DNA of 64,000 bases from Amphiduros pacificus (taxonomy: Eukaryota > Annelida > Polychaeta > Phyllodocida > Hesionidae). The notes under the pieces were generated by a model. That model was not told the origin of the DNA and searched no databases. It saw nothing but the letters and a program-made list of their open reading frames with translations. The stretch spans positions 73,600,570 through 73,664,569 of the forward strand of contig OX439000.1 in the NCBI GenBank assembly GCA_949316495.1, given 5' to 3'. Positions 14,101-27,800 of this stretch are shown piece by piece. How positions within the stretch are numbered: position 1 is the first letter of the stretch; each line of letters begins with the position of its first letter. The position numbers and the translations under genes are program-made.

Positions 14101-14205
14101 CACCATTTTGAGTGCCCCCTAGTGGCAGAGAAGAAAATAACCAAAATACATGTATGATCTTATGGGAAGTTGTACATTTACAGTGTTAAAATACATTCCC
14201 TGTTG
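14101..14205. repeat. Dispersed ~95-bp repeat (GAGTGCC...ATACATTCCCT)
   Basis: This segment resembles 52956-53045 and 57170-57260: all share GAGTGCCMCC, ATAACCAAAATA, CTTATGGGAA and TACATTTACAGTGTTAAAATACATTCCCT in order. It is probably a fragment of a dispersed element. Confidence 0.7.
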
Positions 14206-15832
14206 TAATTCAAAGCATAAATGACTTTCAATATTTCAGCACTATAATATCTTTATTGTTAGGTATGATTGCAAATATATTTCTTTCAACATAGTATTAT
14301 TGTCTCCATGTTCCTTGATATAGTTGGATACGAAATGAATATCCAGACAAACCATAGAGAAAGTATAAGATAGAGGAACATCCCCACTTTAATCCAATTA
14401 CCTACCAGTTCGTGCTGGGCAAGAGCAGCCCGGTTAGCATTGTGGTGTTACTTCCTTTGTAATATAAGTGCATTGCCAACAGGGAGCAAGTTTGCTGGCC
14501 CTCAATACCATTTTATGCAATTACATGCTTATAAATGAGTGTCAGACTATCAAGGACATTTCCTGTGCATGTGTTGTTGTTTTCTGAGAAAGTGGTACTT
14601 TGTTTCATCTTTCTACGATGATTTTAACCTAATCTGTAGCCCAAAAGTCATCACAAGACTGCAGACAGGTAACCTGTAATAATGTATTCTGCTGATAAAT
14701 GCTGAAAATGTTAAACAATGATGTGAAAGTTCAAAACCTGTGCTTTAAAGTCATATGAATTACATTGATGGCGGATAGTGGCGGAAAGGTCAAATTGAGT
14801 GCAAAGTTGCACCTTGCTATGGCTCTTGGTTCAGTTTCAGACAGGCATTTGACTGATTGACCAATGGGATGGCCAGTTTTTGCTTATGTAGGTCATAAAG
14901 CTGCCAGCAACCCACGGGGAGCTTATCTGTTAGCCAATTAAGAGCAATTTGTGTCATTGTGAGTCAGATGTCAAATTGTATTCACAGCAGTTGTGAGCAA
15001 TGCACCCTGTACCTTTGAAGTATGTTTGGATGTCCCTCTATCTATATTTTCTCTAAGAACAAACAAATTGATTCTGCAAATTACACAACAGGAAAAGGCT
15101 TGTTTATAGCTGATCAGTTTGTAAGTTATAACTCGAAATAGGTCAAATATATTAAAATAAAATTAAAATAAAAACTTTCATAATCATTTGGTGGATAACA
15201 TATTTGTTGATTGATACAAATGAGCAAAATAATTAAATAAACCTTTTTTGACTCTTATAGAGCATCACCATAACAACAAATTTACTACTCCATTCATAAT
15301 TACCCCAAGATCCTCGAAACAGAACAAAAGTACATCTTATCTGCTCTGAAAATGGAGAGAATCAGAAAGATCAAGATGTAATCAATGATGAATTCAGTCC
15401 TAATTTTCTATCTGCTATTGTTGATAAATCATCTGGACAATTTTTAAAGTAAATATCACAAAACCAAGAGGCAAAAATTCAAAGGATCTAACAGGATGTT
15501 GCACATTGCTACTTTAGATTGTTGTATCTATCAAATATCTACTACCTCCTATTTGTAGTTGAAATATTATGAACAAAATATGCAGCCCCCAGCCACCAAC
15601 AGTACCCCCCATACAGCCTACATCTATGTGGTAAAAATAAGGCCCAGGTCTATAAGGTTCAAACTAATCAAAGTAGTCTCTTAATATTTATCAAGATTTT
15701 AATTATCTACTCAGTTTATCAGGTTGTCATGGACTGATAGGAAAACTATACAGTTTTGCTTTGAAAAAAAACATGCCATGGACTACGGCATTTGAAATTA
15801 ATACAATAACATTTTTACTTGTTATATAACTC
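14205..15832. other. Noncoding stretch
   Basis: No exon, RNA gene or repeat structure was recognised here beyond ordinary AT-rich intergenic or intronic sequence. Confidence 0.45.
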
Positions 15833-17141
15833 AAAACATAGGCATCAGAGATGCATCAACCCTCAGCCCTGGTAACTCATTGCACAACATTCGCTCCACA
15901 CAATATTTGTGAACAAAACGTCACTGCACCAAGGCAAATTGATGCAGGGGTAAAAAAAACCATAAAATCTACTTCCTTTGATAGCTTAGGTGTGTCAAGT
16001 ATCATGAAACTGTCATCATTTACTCTAGAATTATTGATATGGGCCGGTGACCTTGAAAAGCAGGTTAAGGTCACCGTCCATCAAACTCATCTGGAGTCTT
16101 CCCAGATGCTTATGTGTGTCAATTTTCATGAAGCTGCCATCATTTGTTCTTAAGTTATCACGATGACAAGGATGATTTCACATAATTGTCCCTGTGACCT
16201 TGAAAAGCAGGTGAAGGTCATGTTCCATCAAGAGAAGTCTGAGGTCTTTACCAGATGCTTATGTGTGTCAAATCTTATAAAGCTGCCATCATTCGTTCTT
16301 GAGTTATTGCGATTCTTGGGATTTCACATAATTGTCCCTGTGAACTTGAAAAATAGGTCAAGGTCGCCGTCCACCGAACTAGTCCGAGGTTTTCACCAGA
16401 TGCTTATGCGTGTAAAGTTTCATGAAGCTGCCATCATTTGTTCTTGAGTTATCACGATGACAAGGATGATTTCACATAATTGTCCTTGTGACCTTGAAAA
16501 GTAGGTGAAGGTCATGTTCCATCAAGAGAAGTCTGAGGTCTTCATCAGATGCTTGTGTGTGTCAAATCTCATAAAGCTGCCATCATTCGTTCTTGAGTTA
16601 TTGTGATTCTTGGGATTTCACATAATTGTCCCTGTGACCTTGAAAAATAGGTCAAGGTCGCCATCCACCGAACTAGTTCGAGGTTTTCACCAGATGCTTA
16701 TGCGTGTAAAGTTTCATGAAGCTGCCATCATTTGTTCTTGAGTTATCACGATGACAAGGATGATTTCACATAATTGTCCCTGTGACCTTGAAAAGTAGGT
16801 GAAGGTCATGTTTCATAGAAAAAATTCTGAGGTCTTCACCAGATGCTTGTGTGTGTCAAATCTCATAAAGCTGCAATCCTTCGTTCTTGAGTTATTGCGA
16901 TTCTTGGGATTTCACATAATTGTCTGTGACCTTGAAAAATAGGTCAAGGTCGCCATCCATCGAACTCGTCCGAGGTTTCATGAAGCTGCCATCATTTGTT
17001 CTCGAGTTATCGCGATGACAAGGATGTTCGCTACAGACATACATACATACATACGGTACATACATACATACATACCGGTACATACCCACGCCAGGAGTGC
17101 TGCAATACCCTCAGCCTGATTACATCAGGGGCTGAGGGTAA
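15833..17141 (+). mobile_element. Pearl-like (Helentron-related) non-autonomous element, copy 2
   Basis: Same left end (from AAAACATAGGCATCAGAGAT) and same right hairpin end (to GGCTGAGGGTAA) as copy 1 at 3097-6231. The core is shorter, about seven repeat units, followed by a CATA microsatellite with CGGT interruptions. Flanking sequences differ from copy 1 immediately outside these points, which sets the boundaries. The first unit (about 15930-16060) is divergent from the rest. Confidence 0.85.
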
Positions 17142-18752
17142 TAAAAATCATAACTATTTTTTCAGAAAAGGTATATTTTCACAACTTTATTGTTGTCACA
17201 GTTAACAGGCACAACATGAATATTCAAGGTTTTTACTGATTTTGAATAAAAACATGAACATTACTTCCATCTATTAATGGAGAAATTGCATATCATATTC
17301 ACATAATTGAAGTTGATTATTTTGATATTGAGACAATTTGTAAATAATTACCTGAGGGAGATATTCTGCAAAATACAAAGCATTCCATGTTTGGCAGATA
17401 TATTTCATTTTATTTTTGAAACATATCAAATATAATATCCCTTTAGAATAGTGCCTACTGAAATGCAAAATGTTTAGAATTAATTTTTTTAATAGCTAAC
17501 ATTGTCATTTGATGTTCAACTTTGGTTATATTGATATCTGCAGCTTATAATAAGGAAAAATATACTCAAATAAAATGTCATTAAAGTATTCTTTCTCAAT
17601 GAAAATAATGTATCTTAGCAAATAATTATCTCATCGATAACATCAATTACCATATTTACTCGAATATAGGATGAGGAATTAGGATCCAAACCTTTAGTCA
17701 ATGTTTGGAGGGTCGTCTTATACACAGGGTCGTCCTATTTTCGAGTAAATACAGTTATGCTATTATCTAAATGAAATCATAATTGTAACTGTCCCTTTCT
17801 TGGAACAATACATAAAAACCTCACTCAGAAATTCAATGCAGAACCATATAATCAATGCATTCCCTCGTTTCCTAGATTTGAGTGACTGCACAAGCAATAC
17901 AATTTGTCTGGTAAATTAGTTTACAAGTACAGCTGTCTGATAGGCTATATTTTATATTGTGTTGTCATAAAGGCTTAAGTGGGACCATATATTCACATTA
18001 AATGTGGTATTTTGAGATAGTGGACTAGCCTGCTAGCTCCCTGTTCATCACTGCTGATCTCTTACCATTAACCTTAATTAACACTTAACAATACATAACT
18101 GCAGCAAAATTGTACTATAATAACCAGTTCTTGTGTTTCTTGTACAATAATCATTTTTTATATTCACATTCTCACCATACTATACAGTGCAGATAGCTTA
18201 TATTCTGTCATTATGATGTTTCATTGATATTCTTGTTGATAAATATTCCTAGAGATACATATTTCGAAGAATTATGTCTCTATCTAGGTAAGCAAGTAAT
18301 GAATCTGAATATGATTATATAATAAATATTATCACAATGATATAAGTTATTATAAAATAAATGATCTTGTCAAATACAGTTCTGATTGTTACTGCAATCA
18401 ATATTATTCTTAGTATTCTACTAAATATCGAATATTTCTTTTCATGATATCATTTTAAATTACAATACCACAGAATAAAAAGATTTTAAGAGATAAAATC
18501 TATGACCCAAAGATTTTGAAATGCATTTATAAAAAATGCTCTCAAATGCTGCAGGCTTGCTACCACATCACCCATGAACAAAGAGAGGAGTTGCTAGCAG
18601 AGCAAAATAATACAAAAACAATACTCCAGTGCTTATCTTAATAATAATTTAAAGCCCTGTCACATCTGTTTTCCATTTCATTGTATATGCTATAATTTTC
18701 CTAAAAGCACTTCATTTTAAGCAAAATTTAATGTCTCTTTTGAAGATAGAAT
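17142..18752. other. Noncoding stretch downstream of SMYD5
   Basis: Holds one small MITE (17650-17754) and otherwise AT-rich sequence. The part nearest 18752 is expected to be the SMYD5 3' UTR. No polyadenylation site could be fixed with confidence. Confidence 0.45.
17650..17754. mobile_element. Small MITE of the TATTTACTCGAATATA family, copy 1
   Basis: A 105-bp unit with inverted ends: CATATTTACTCGAATATAGG on the left and the complement of TGTATTTACTCGAAAATAGG on the right. Relatives lie at 22159-22298 and 28785-28912. The motif is common in many invertebrate genomes. Superfamily not assigned. Confidence 0.75.
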
Positions 18753-20415
18753 CTAGCTTTCCTCTTCCATATCTTCTTCCTCTTCCTCCTCTTCTGACGT
18801 CATGTCTGGGTCATCCACTTGTGACTCGCATTTTGAGCATGTGCACGTGAATAGGTAATTTTCTCTGGAAAAAAAAAAGTTCTCTCAGTATAAAGGTCAA
18901 TACAGGGTCCTTAAAGCTGGAACTGTTCCCACCCTTTACAAGACTCAAGTCATGAAAGGTCAAAACCTAATCATGAAAAATTATAAATTAATAAATTATA
19001 TAGCAAATACATAAACTTTCCCAAGCCTAATGAGGTTTTTAGGTATATATACAAGATCCTACTATGAACTTTTATATATTTACATTTTGAATGTAAGAAT
19101 ATCCTGTAAAGTTGATATATTTACCTGAGGATTTTTTGTCGACTGTGCCTGCTTCTGTCTTGATCACAGCAGTCTAAATAGCTTATGGTCACCTCCTGCA
19201 TATTCATGTTTTAAAATCACTTACATTTCAAATCAAACTTTACAGTTGATTTAACATGATTTGTGGACAATTCCATTTCTTATCCTTAAGGTAACACAAT
19301 ACTCACTTTAACCTTTCAAATTTACAGCAACTTTTTAAAGATACTTAATATTCAAAATTACTGCATTATTCTAAAGATTACATAAAGGTTATCATTATCC
19401 CGTTTAACTTTAATTTATTTTAAATTTGATATTGGAGAAAATGGTCACTGTGAAAACAATTGTGATTTTTATGTGCATTTTTCAATGTTATGCTGGAGTT
19501 ATTTCATTGGCAACATTTCTCACCTCTCCTGCTCTGATGTCCTCCTGTGCCACGACAGACAATTTGAAATTATTGTATGGGAAAGTAACCTCTGAATTTG
19601 CTGCACAACTGTGATTACCTGAAAAACATGACACATCCACATTCACGAAGCTGTCCTCATTACACACAAAATTACACATTTATTACTTTCTACTAGAACC
19701 ACAAAGTCCAACAAACTCAGAATACTTACATGAACTTTGAAGAACATAGAGACCTGATCCTTCACAATTTATAAACTGACCAGATACTGAAAGAAGAACA
19801 ACATTTAACTTTAAACAATCCAATAAAACATTCAAGACACAATTAACCACTTCCAGGATCAATCAATGTCAATCAGTTTGGAATTAGAGCAAGAAGTTTT
19901 GATATTGTTTAGTGTCCAGTCATACTTGATTTTTACCTATTTTGGATTGTTAAAAAGTGCGGGGTAATATCCAAATTAAAATAATCTGAGATTCTTTTAT
20001 CATGAGATTCCTCAATAACTTGAGAAAAGACGTAAACGTTCCTTTGACTTAAAAAGTTCTTCTGAATTTTGTGCTCAGACATGCTCTTGACATTGACCCT
20101 GACCTTAATTTCTTGGTTACAAAGGTCATGGAAATGCCAAAATAAATGTAATCAAAAGTAATCATACGGAATAATCATACCAAATAAGTTTGAAAGTGAC
20201 AGAAACATAAAATATTTTTTTAATGATCTAAAGAAGTTAATATGAATATCAGGTCAGAGCCATAATAAAGTCATTATATTATGTGAATCTTACTTTGGGA
20301 CCAGACATGGCTGCAGATGCCTAGACAGATGTCACTCATTCCTCATTGAGGGCTATGAACAAACACTGTCCAGTATCAGCACTATATAAAGGGTATTATA
20401 TAAATAATAATAATA

Positions 20416-20500
<85 letters not shown>

Positions 20501-21774
20501 GAACTTTATTTACAGAGGGTTTAAGCATGCGATTTGGCCAACATGACCTGTAATGTTGCTAAAACATATCTTCCACAGGGCCCTCGCCTATTAGTAAAGT
20601 AAAATCAGTGTTAAAATAAAATATCACAGATATAATGTTTCATGTATTGCCACTCAATAGTCACTGATAATGTCTATAATATATGAATCTAATTATTGTT
20701 AAAATAATTCTTAAGGTATGCACTTCTAAAACTCTGCAAGGACCTTGCATCTCTGATGTTCTGGGGTAATGCATTCCAAATTACAGCACCATCATAAGCA
20801 AAGCTGTTTATGAATATGACTTTGTGCTTGCCACCTGTAAGAGCAAGATCATTCCTGGAAGCTGATCTTGTATCTTTTTTGTGAACAACACGAACATATT
20901 GAAACATGTCCTGCATGTATTTTGGGGCAAGTTTATGAAGACTTTTATACACCATAAGAGCTTTGCGATAGGTCACTCTATCCTTGAGTGGCATCCAATT
21001 CAGAGTTTTAAACATTTCAGCACTCGGTGTGTTGTACTCACGTACATCTAAAATAATCCTTGCCGCTCTCTTCTGTGCTTTGCATAATTTGTTTATGTGT
21101 GGTGAATTGCCCCTTATGTGTCTGGAGGTAATAAATGCTATATGTCCAAAACTATTAAAAATGAACAGCTTTGATTTGCCACATTTTTTTCTTTCCACTA
21201 CTATTTCATATTATATATATATAAACACTGTTTTGTACATTAAGGAAAAAACCTCTCAGGATTGGAAAGTTATTAAATACCTTTGTCAATATCCTCATAA
21301 AGCTGGTCTATATAGGTATCAATGGCATCTCTTTCATCTTCTGGCATTTCCAATTCTTCAGCATTCTTCACCCAATTACTCAATGAGCTAAAACAATGAA
21401 TTAAACATTTACAAAGAATTTTAAAAACATATAATACACTAGATCATCCGTAGTTGTCCAAAATGGCTTGTTGTCAGTTAATTTGAACTTTCCACAATTA
21501 TTATTAACATTGAATAATTATGATTGCTATCAATTTTTTTCCCATCTGGTTAAAAATTTGTCTTTATTATTTATTCTAAGAAAGCCATCTATGTGATGTG
21601 ATACATGGTAATCTGTGCTTCTTGCCATTGTTAGTTTGGACACTTCTTGTAATCGTTTGTTAGTTATTATCTGATTGGTTAAAATATTCGCTATTGTCTC
21701 AACTGCCTTGATTGGTCAGCAAATTGGATGTATGTACGACGATCATAATGATATTATTATTATTATCATTATTA

Positions 21775-21808
<34 letters not shown>

Positions 21809-24800
21809 CATTATTATTATTATTATTATTAAGATACATCAAACTGGATTAAAGTAACAAGCATCATTGCACTTGAGAAATGTTATTTTCATACCTTGTT
21901 CCTATACCTTGTCCATTTGTTCCAAGAAGGGCAAGTAATGACCGAAATCCTTCTGGAGTAAACCACTGAAAGCATTAAAATGCAAACTGCAGACAAACAG
22001 CAACGATTTGGTCAACATCATTTTTCTAAAGGTTAACAAACTGTATGACTGAAAATTGATAGTGATGCACAATTTCTTGACAGGATAAAGCTTTTTTTTA
22101 GAATAAGCCTTTTTAAAACTTGTCATAATTGAGGTCAATGTGCAAAAGACACAAAGTACTGTATTTACTCAAATATAAGACGACTCGTGTATAAGACAGC
22201 AACGATTTGGTCAACATCATTTTTCTAAAGGCCCCCCCAAACAATAACTAAGGGTTTGGGGATGAAAACCTTGTCTAATATACCAGTAAATACAGTAATA
22301 TTTTAATATTTGTCAAAAAACATGCTATGTAGAAAATTTAAAATCAATCGAATGAGTACATTTCCCATAAAAAATCACCATCATCACAATGATTAAGATG
22401 CCAAAATTATTCATTACATCACATAAAATTCTAATCAACATCTAACCAAAAGTTACCTGTTGTAAATCGTCATCATATAAGGCCTCAGACAGTAATTGCC
22501 TCAACATCTCCTGTTGCACCTGAGAAACAAAGAGAAAATATTTGCAATTGGATCAGTCACTTTGGCATCATCTGGTAAGCATTTAAATCAATATACCGGT
22601 ATATTGATTTACTTAATAACATTAATAAGGTACTATTCTGCCTCTTTTTTATCCTAATTTTGACTTTACTACACAAAATTGTTAACCACTTCACCCAAAC
22701 ACACTGTCCCATTCACATGTTTTCAAAGAAGAAATCCCCAAGGTACACCTTTTCTGTAAATGACATGCGCTACCTTCATCCCCAAATTTATTTCCAGAAT
22801 TTTTCTTTCACACATGTATGAAAATGCATACATGAAATTCTTACTGAAACTATGTATTATCATCTTGAAAGTCCAAAATCACTTCAGGGTTGCTGGTTTG
22901 AACTTGGGTGGGTAGAACAAGCTTGCTATTTTTGGCAAATATCATGCCTTATAATCAATAATTGAATATATTATCACTTTTAAGCTTCCTACCTGGAACT
23001 CCTTGCCCAGAAGTTTATGAGCTAGATGTTCATCGTCGTTAACAGTAGTTTTGCAGAATCTGCTGAATGAAGAGACCACGCTCTGCTTGTCTGATGCCTG
23101 CCACAGAGAGATATATAAGCCACTGTTATTCTATGTGCTGCCAATCTGCTCACCCAGCAAATAACCTTAAGCTGTGATGCACACCTTTCTGTTCAGATTC
23201 TTTCTCACTGCTCAGTTTTCAATGTAATAACATGCAATGTTGCCATCAATAATGAATGGCAGTGGATAGAGAATAATATAATTGCAGTTCAGCATTCATA
23301 TTATCTTTATATAATAATTTGACAAGAGTGGTGTGAAATAACGATTTTAGTACAGCTCAAATACTCTCACAGTAAGATAAAGGAAAAATATTTCTGAGAG
23401 TTTAATATTTTTAAATCTTTCAAATTATTAAAACTCACTTTTCAACACTTCGTACAATTGATTGAAATGCAACAGAAAGTAAAGCTGTGTCTAATTCAAG
23501 TGTCAATGCTAATGTAAATATGGCATCAATTAGCTTTAAGACAATAATTAAGGAGAACAATAAAACTTACTTGTTTAACAGTTGCTATCATTCTTGCTAT
23601 TAGCATAATACTGGCAGTTTCAGGGGGATAGTGTATATTTCTTCAAGAAAGAAACAGGTTTTGATATAATTGATTTGCAATTGCTATATTTTTAAAAATT
23701 GTTTTTTTTCAAAATCCAACAAATCAAAATTCTACATTTAAATTCAGCACAGTAATTTATTTTTTTAAATACAAATAATATTATTCAATTTATAAAATAA
23801 TTAGGGTCTGGTTTATGAAGAAATGTCTATATGATAAGATATTGAGGTGTTGCAGTTTGACGTCTTACCTCCATGCCTCCTGTAGTCTAGCTAAGGGATG
23901 TTCAGAATCCTGTGATGATTGTCCCATGCATAGAACTTGGTGATAGCGTTGCCATGCTTCACTCAAGCATTCCTCACTGCAGTAGCGCACCTGTTAAACC
24001 ATACAACATCTTTAAATTCATGCACTTTGTAAAGTTTCTTTCAGAAAAATGTAAATGTGAATAAGATCTGTGATAATTTTGCAATACTTAGTAATGGAAA
24101 TATCAAACAAAGTCAAAATACCTCAAATGTTCAAATATTTACATTTTACTTTCACAATCAACAAACAATTACATTGCATGATTACTATGTAAGTAAAATT
24201 CTATGTAAAAATAGTTTCTATTTGTCTGAAACAGAGTATAATTTACCTGACAATGTGGGCAAGATGTGTGCTTCTCTTTGGTGACTGTGCAGCAGTTTGG
24301 GAGAGGAATATCATTTGTAGGGTTTCCTGTTAATCTCTTACATGTTTCTTCAGCCGTTTCCAGTGGCGTCATGCAATGGTCACATGCTTCATATTTATAT
24401 ACAGCATTCCAGAGGAACTGTGCTGATGCCAGGGGGGTCTCCTCAAACAACACATCTCCTTTCTTAAATTCCTTAAGAGCAAAAAGCCCTTTACCCTGGA
24501 ACACAATCATTTTTACCATGCTTAATGGTGCCTCAGAGATAATGATTACTTTGAGAAATTACAGGTTTATCAACAGAGACAAACTCGTTAGGGTTGCCAG
24601 AGGTGAGGCTTAAGTCAAGAATCATATATATTTTTCAATGTCAGGGAAAAGTCAGGGGAAACTCGCTTTGGTCAGGAAAAATGCATATTTTGAGAAAACA
24701 GTTTGAACTATTGTCATGGCCAAAAGATGATGAAATGATGGACATGATAAACTAAATCAGTGATAATTATAAATGCAAAGACAGAAACAAGTTACAAAAG

Positions 24801-27800
24801 GCTAAAATTTAAATTGATAATATATATATAACAGCTAAATACCAATTTGAGATCCATTTCTAAAATCAACATTAAAGGAAAATTTCAACTGCAAAAGATG
24901 GATGCCACATACCATCAAGTTGAAAACTGCATATGGTCAACAAATTTTTTTGAGAATATGAAATTTTTATCAAAGTTTCTTCAGAGTTGATCATTTCGTT
25001 GACCAAGCATTTAGCCCAATAGCTTTCAAAGCTTTTGTATAAATCTACCATTGGTTGGCTCTATAGTTTTTCGCTCGCGTTTGTTTTGACTTTAGGGCTG
25101 AATGTTCGAGGTTTTGACATGGTTAAGCTGGAAGTCTATGGAGCATACCCCGATTATCGGTCCATGGCGGCCATTTTTTGGCACGTTTTTCCTGCTTACA
25201 CCGTCAGATAGCGCTTTTGTTTCAGAAGTGATTTGTGAGTGCGTAGTAGAGTAAGAAGATTTTCTTGGATTTTGCATTGGGATTTTGCAAACTTATGCAA
25301 GCTTGATTTTTTAAAATCAACACTTGTGTGCGCCATAGAGAAAATATACTTTCTCTATGTTTGCGCTGAATGATAAGCAAAAATAATTTTAACAAGAAAA
25401 AGTGGTGCTCCACCTGTAACACGGATGGGAAAAAAATATGTTGTCATTTCGGCGGGATGTCTATTGGCTTTGCCGACCCAGAAAACTTGTAGATGAGCAT
25501 TTTGTCATCACGTACTTCATTATCTTTGTTTACAAGTTATAGGAACAGATATTATCGATCAGAATTTCATGCTCTATCGATTGGATAACATTTCCAGGCA
25601 ATGTGAATTGATAATTTCGCACATCGATGGGCGATGACGCCGTCTTCAACTTTTTGTCGTCATGCACTTCTTTATCTTTGTTTACTTGTTATATGAACGT
25701 ATTCATACGCTAGCGCATGTAGACTGGTGCCACCCTCTGTGTATCCACACGATGTACTTGACACTCGGCAGGCAACCAGTCTATATCTTATGTACATGAT
25801 GAACATTCCGCAGTGGCGTCAGTTGCTTCAACAATAATGACCAGAGAAAAAACCGAATCACAAACCACAGGAAATGAATACGCATTTCCCATGATCGTAC
25901 CGATCACAGAATAACACAGATAGTTCCTTTTTTGACAAGCATTGCCTATCGGCAATGCTTGTCAAAAAGGAACCATCTGTGTTACAAAAAATGGTAATTC
26001 TATAAATATTTGAATAAATTTGCAGGGAGAAACTTTAAATTGTTGCAATATTACAGTTGGCTCTGAAGACACAGCCAAGAAATACACACACATATCAAAG
26101 GGTGCTGGACGTTCCGACTCACGGCGTTCCGCCTCAGACGTTCCGCCTCAGACGTTCCGCCTCACGACCTGTCCGCCTCACTACCTGTCCGCCTCACTAC
26201 CTGTCCGCCTCACATTGCTTGTAATACTACTAGACCGAATTTGACTATCTTTTTTTTTAAAGACATCTACATTTCACAAAGAATATGAATCCTTGTCATA
26301 TAAAGCTGTATTCTCAAGAAGAGGTTAGTAAAACATCGTCATTCGTATATCGCAAGTGATCTGTCAAAGGCTGTACATGATTGGGTCTGACATGTTAGCC
26401 CGGGTTATCCCGTTTCTCCTTGATTGAGCCGGCGAATACCCTAGGCGATTCGGCGGAACAAAATATAGAATTGACGTATTTGAACTTAATTTTTTTTAAA
26501 ACACATCTACATTTTACAAGGAATATAAATATATGATTGACAAAGCTGTAAATATTCAAGAGGTTGTTTAACGTTACGGGGAACAGTGTCTTCTAAAGTT
26601 CTTTTTTCCCGCCAAAAAAAGTCATTTGAACCCCAAAAAAATGACATGGTGCAAGATAATTGCTTTGTATGAAAATAACTACAAAACGGATTTCAGTCTT
26701 AAATGTATCAAATGCTGAGAGATGGATTTTCCTTTTGATTAGATATTTAATTTGTTTTTAAAATCTTATCATTTTTAATCATTTTAGATTCAAAATTGAA
26801 GCAAAAATAAGAAAAAGATGTTTTTTTTGGTAACAATTAAAGAAAGGATAGAGCTTACTTGAAAAACATTTTTGGTCATAACTACACTAGCAATCTCCAG
26901 AACCAAGGCATTAATCTTTAGCTAGAATGATGTTATTTAGTTTAAATAGACAGAATTTTAAAATATGTCTTATAACTCAAATAATTTGTGTTTTTGTAAA
27001 TAAAATGATTCAAATAAATGTAAATTTTTGACACCATTTGCTAATTTTTTACTTGAATTTGAAGAAAGTTAGATATCTCAAAATATAGACCATTAATCAA
27101 AATTTCCTCTATTTAAACTAAATAGAATAATATTTGGAGTAAACCTGTTCTTAAATTTTGGTAATTAAACTTGCAAAACTTCTCAATTTTGTCATAAAAA
27201 GTGTGGGAAATTTTCAGAAATATGAAGTTTAATTTAATTCTAATTTTGTATCACTGGGCAGTGATGAGGTCTAATGCAGCAACTACTGGCTAATGGATTA
27301 GTCATAAAAGATCAATACATGATGTTTTCATGGGTATTAATAAGCATTGATCCCATCTGAACCAATATATGGTATTTATTTAGTTGGTTTTGGTGGGTTA
27401 TAATGGTGCACTATTTCATGCAGTTGAAGGATCAATGACGTCATAATGGTGGTGTGGCTATTTATCAATGAAATAGTGACGTCATGCACTTTTGGTATCT
27501 TAGCAACAGTCAACAACACATTTCACACAGTTGTGATCCTCTGCATGAAGTGTCTCTGTTCCCCCTAACGTTAAAAGGAAGGTAATTGTGGACTTATGAA
27601 TCTATGGGCCAGTGAGGCGCACGAGTAGTGAGGCGGACAGGTCGTGAGGCGGACAGGTAATGAGTCACTGGTAGCGTGAGGCGGATCGTCTAGCATTCAT
27701 ATCAAACATGAAGGGGGCGACTGTACTTGCTAGCCCTACTGTCTAGTACTGAGGCCGATTGCCGGTCTCCATGACCATGTTGTTTTTTTTCCCCCATTGA

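Noticed and set aside
20346-20546. Poly-isoleucine protein (also 21675-21857)
   Set aside because: Translation of TAA/ATT microsatellites.
24266-24613. 115-codon plus-strand frame within SMYD5
   Set aside because: Antisense to the conserved MYND exon of SMYD5; a shadow frame.
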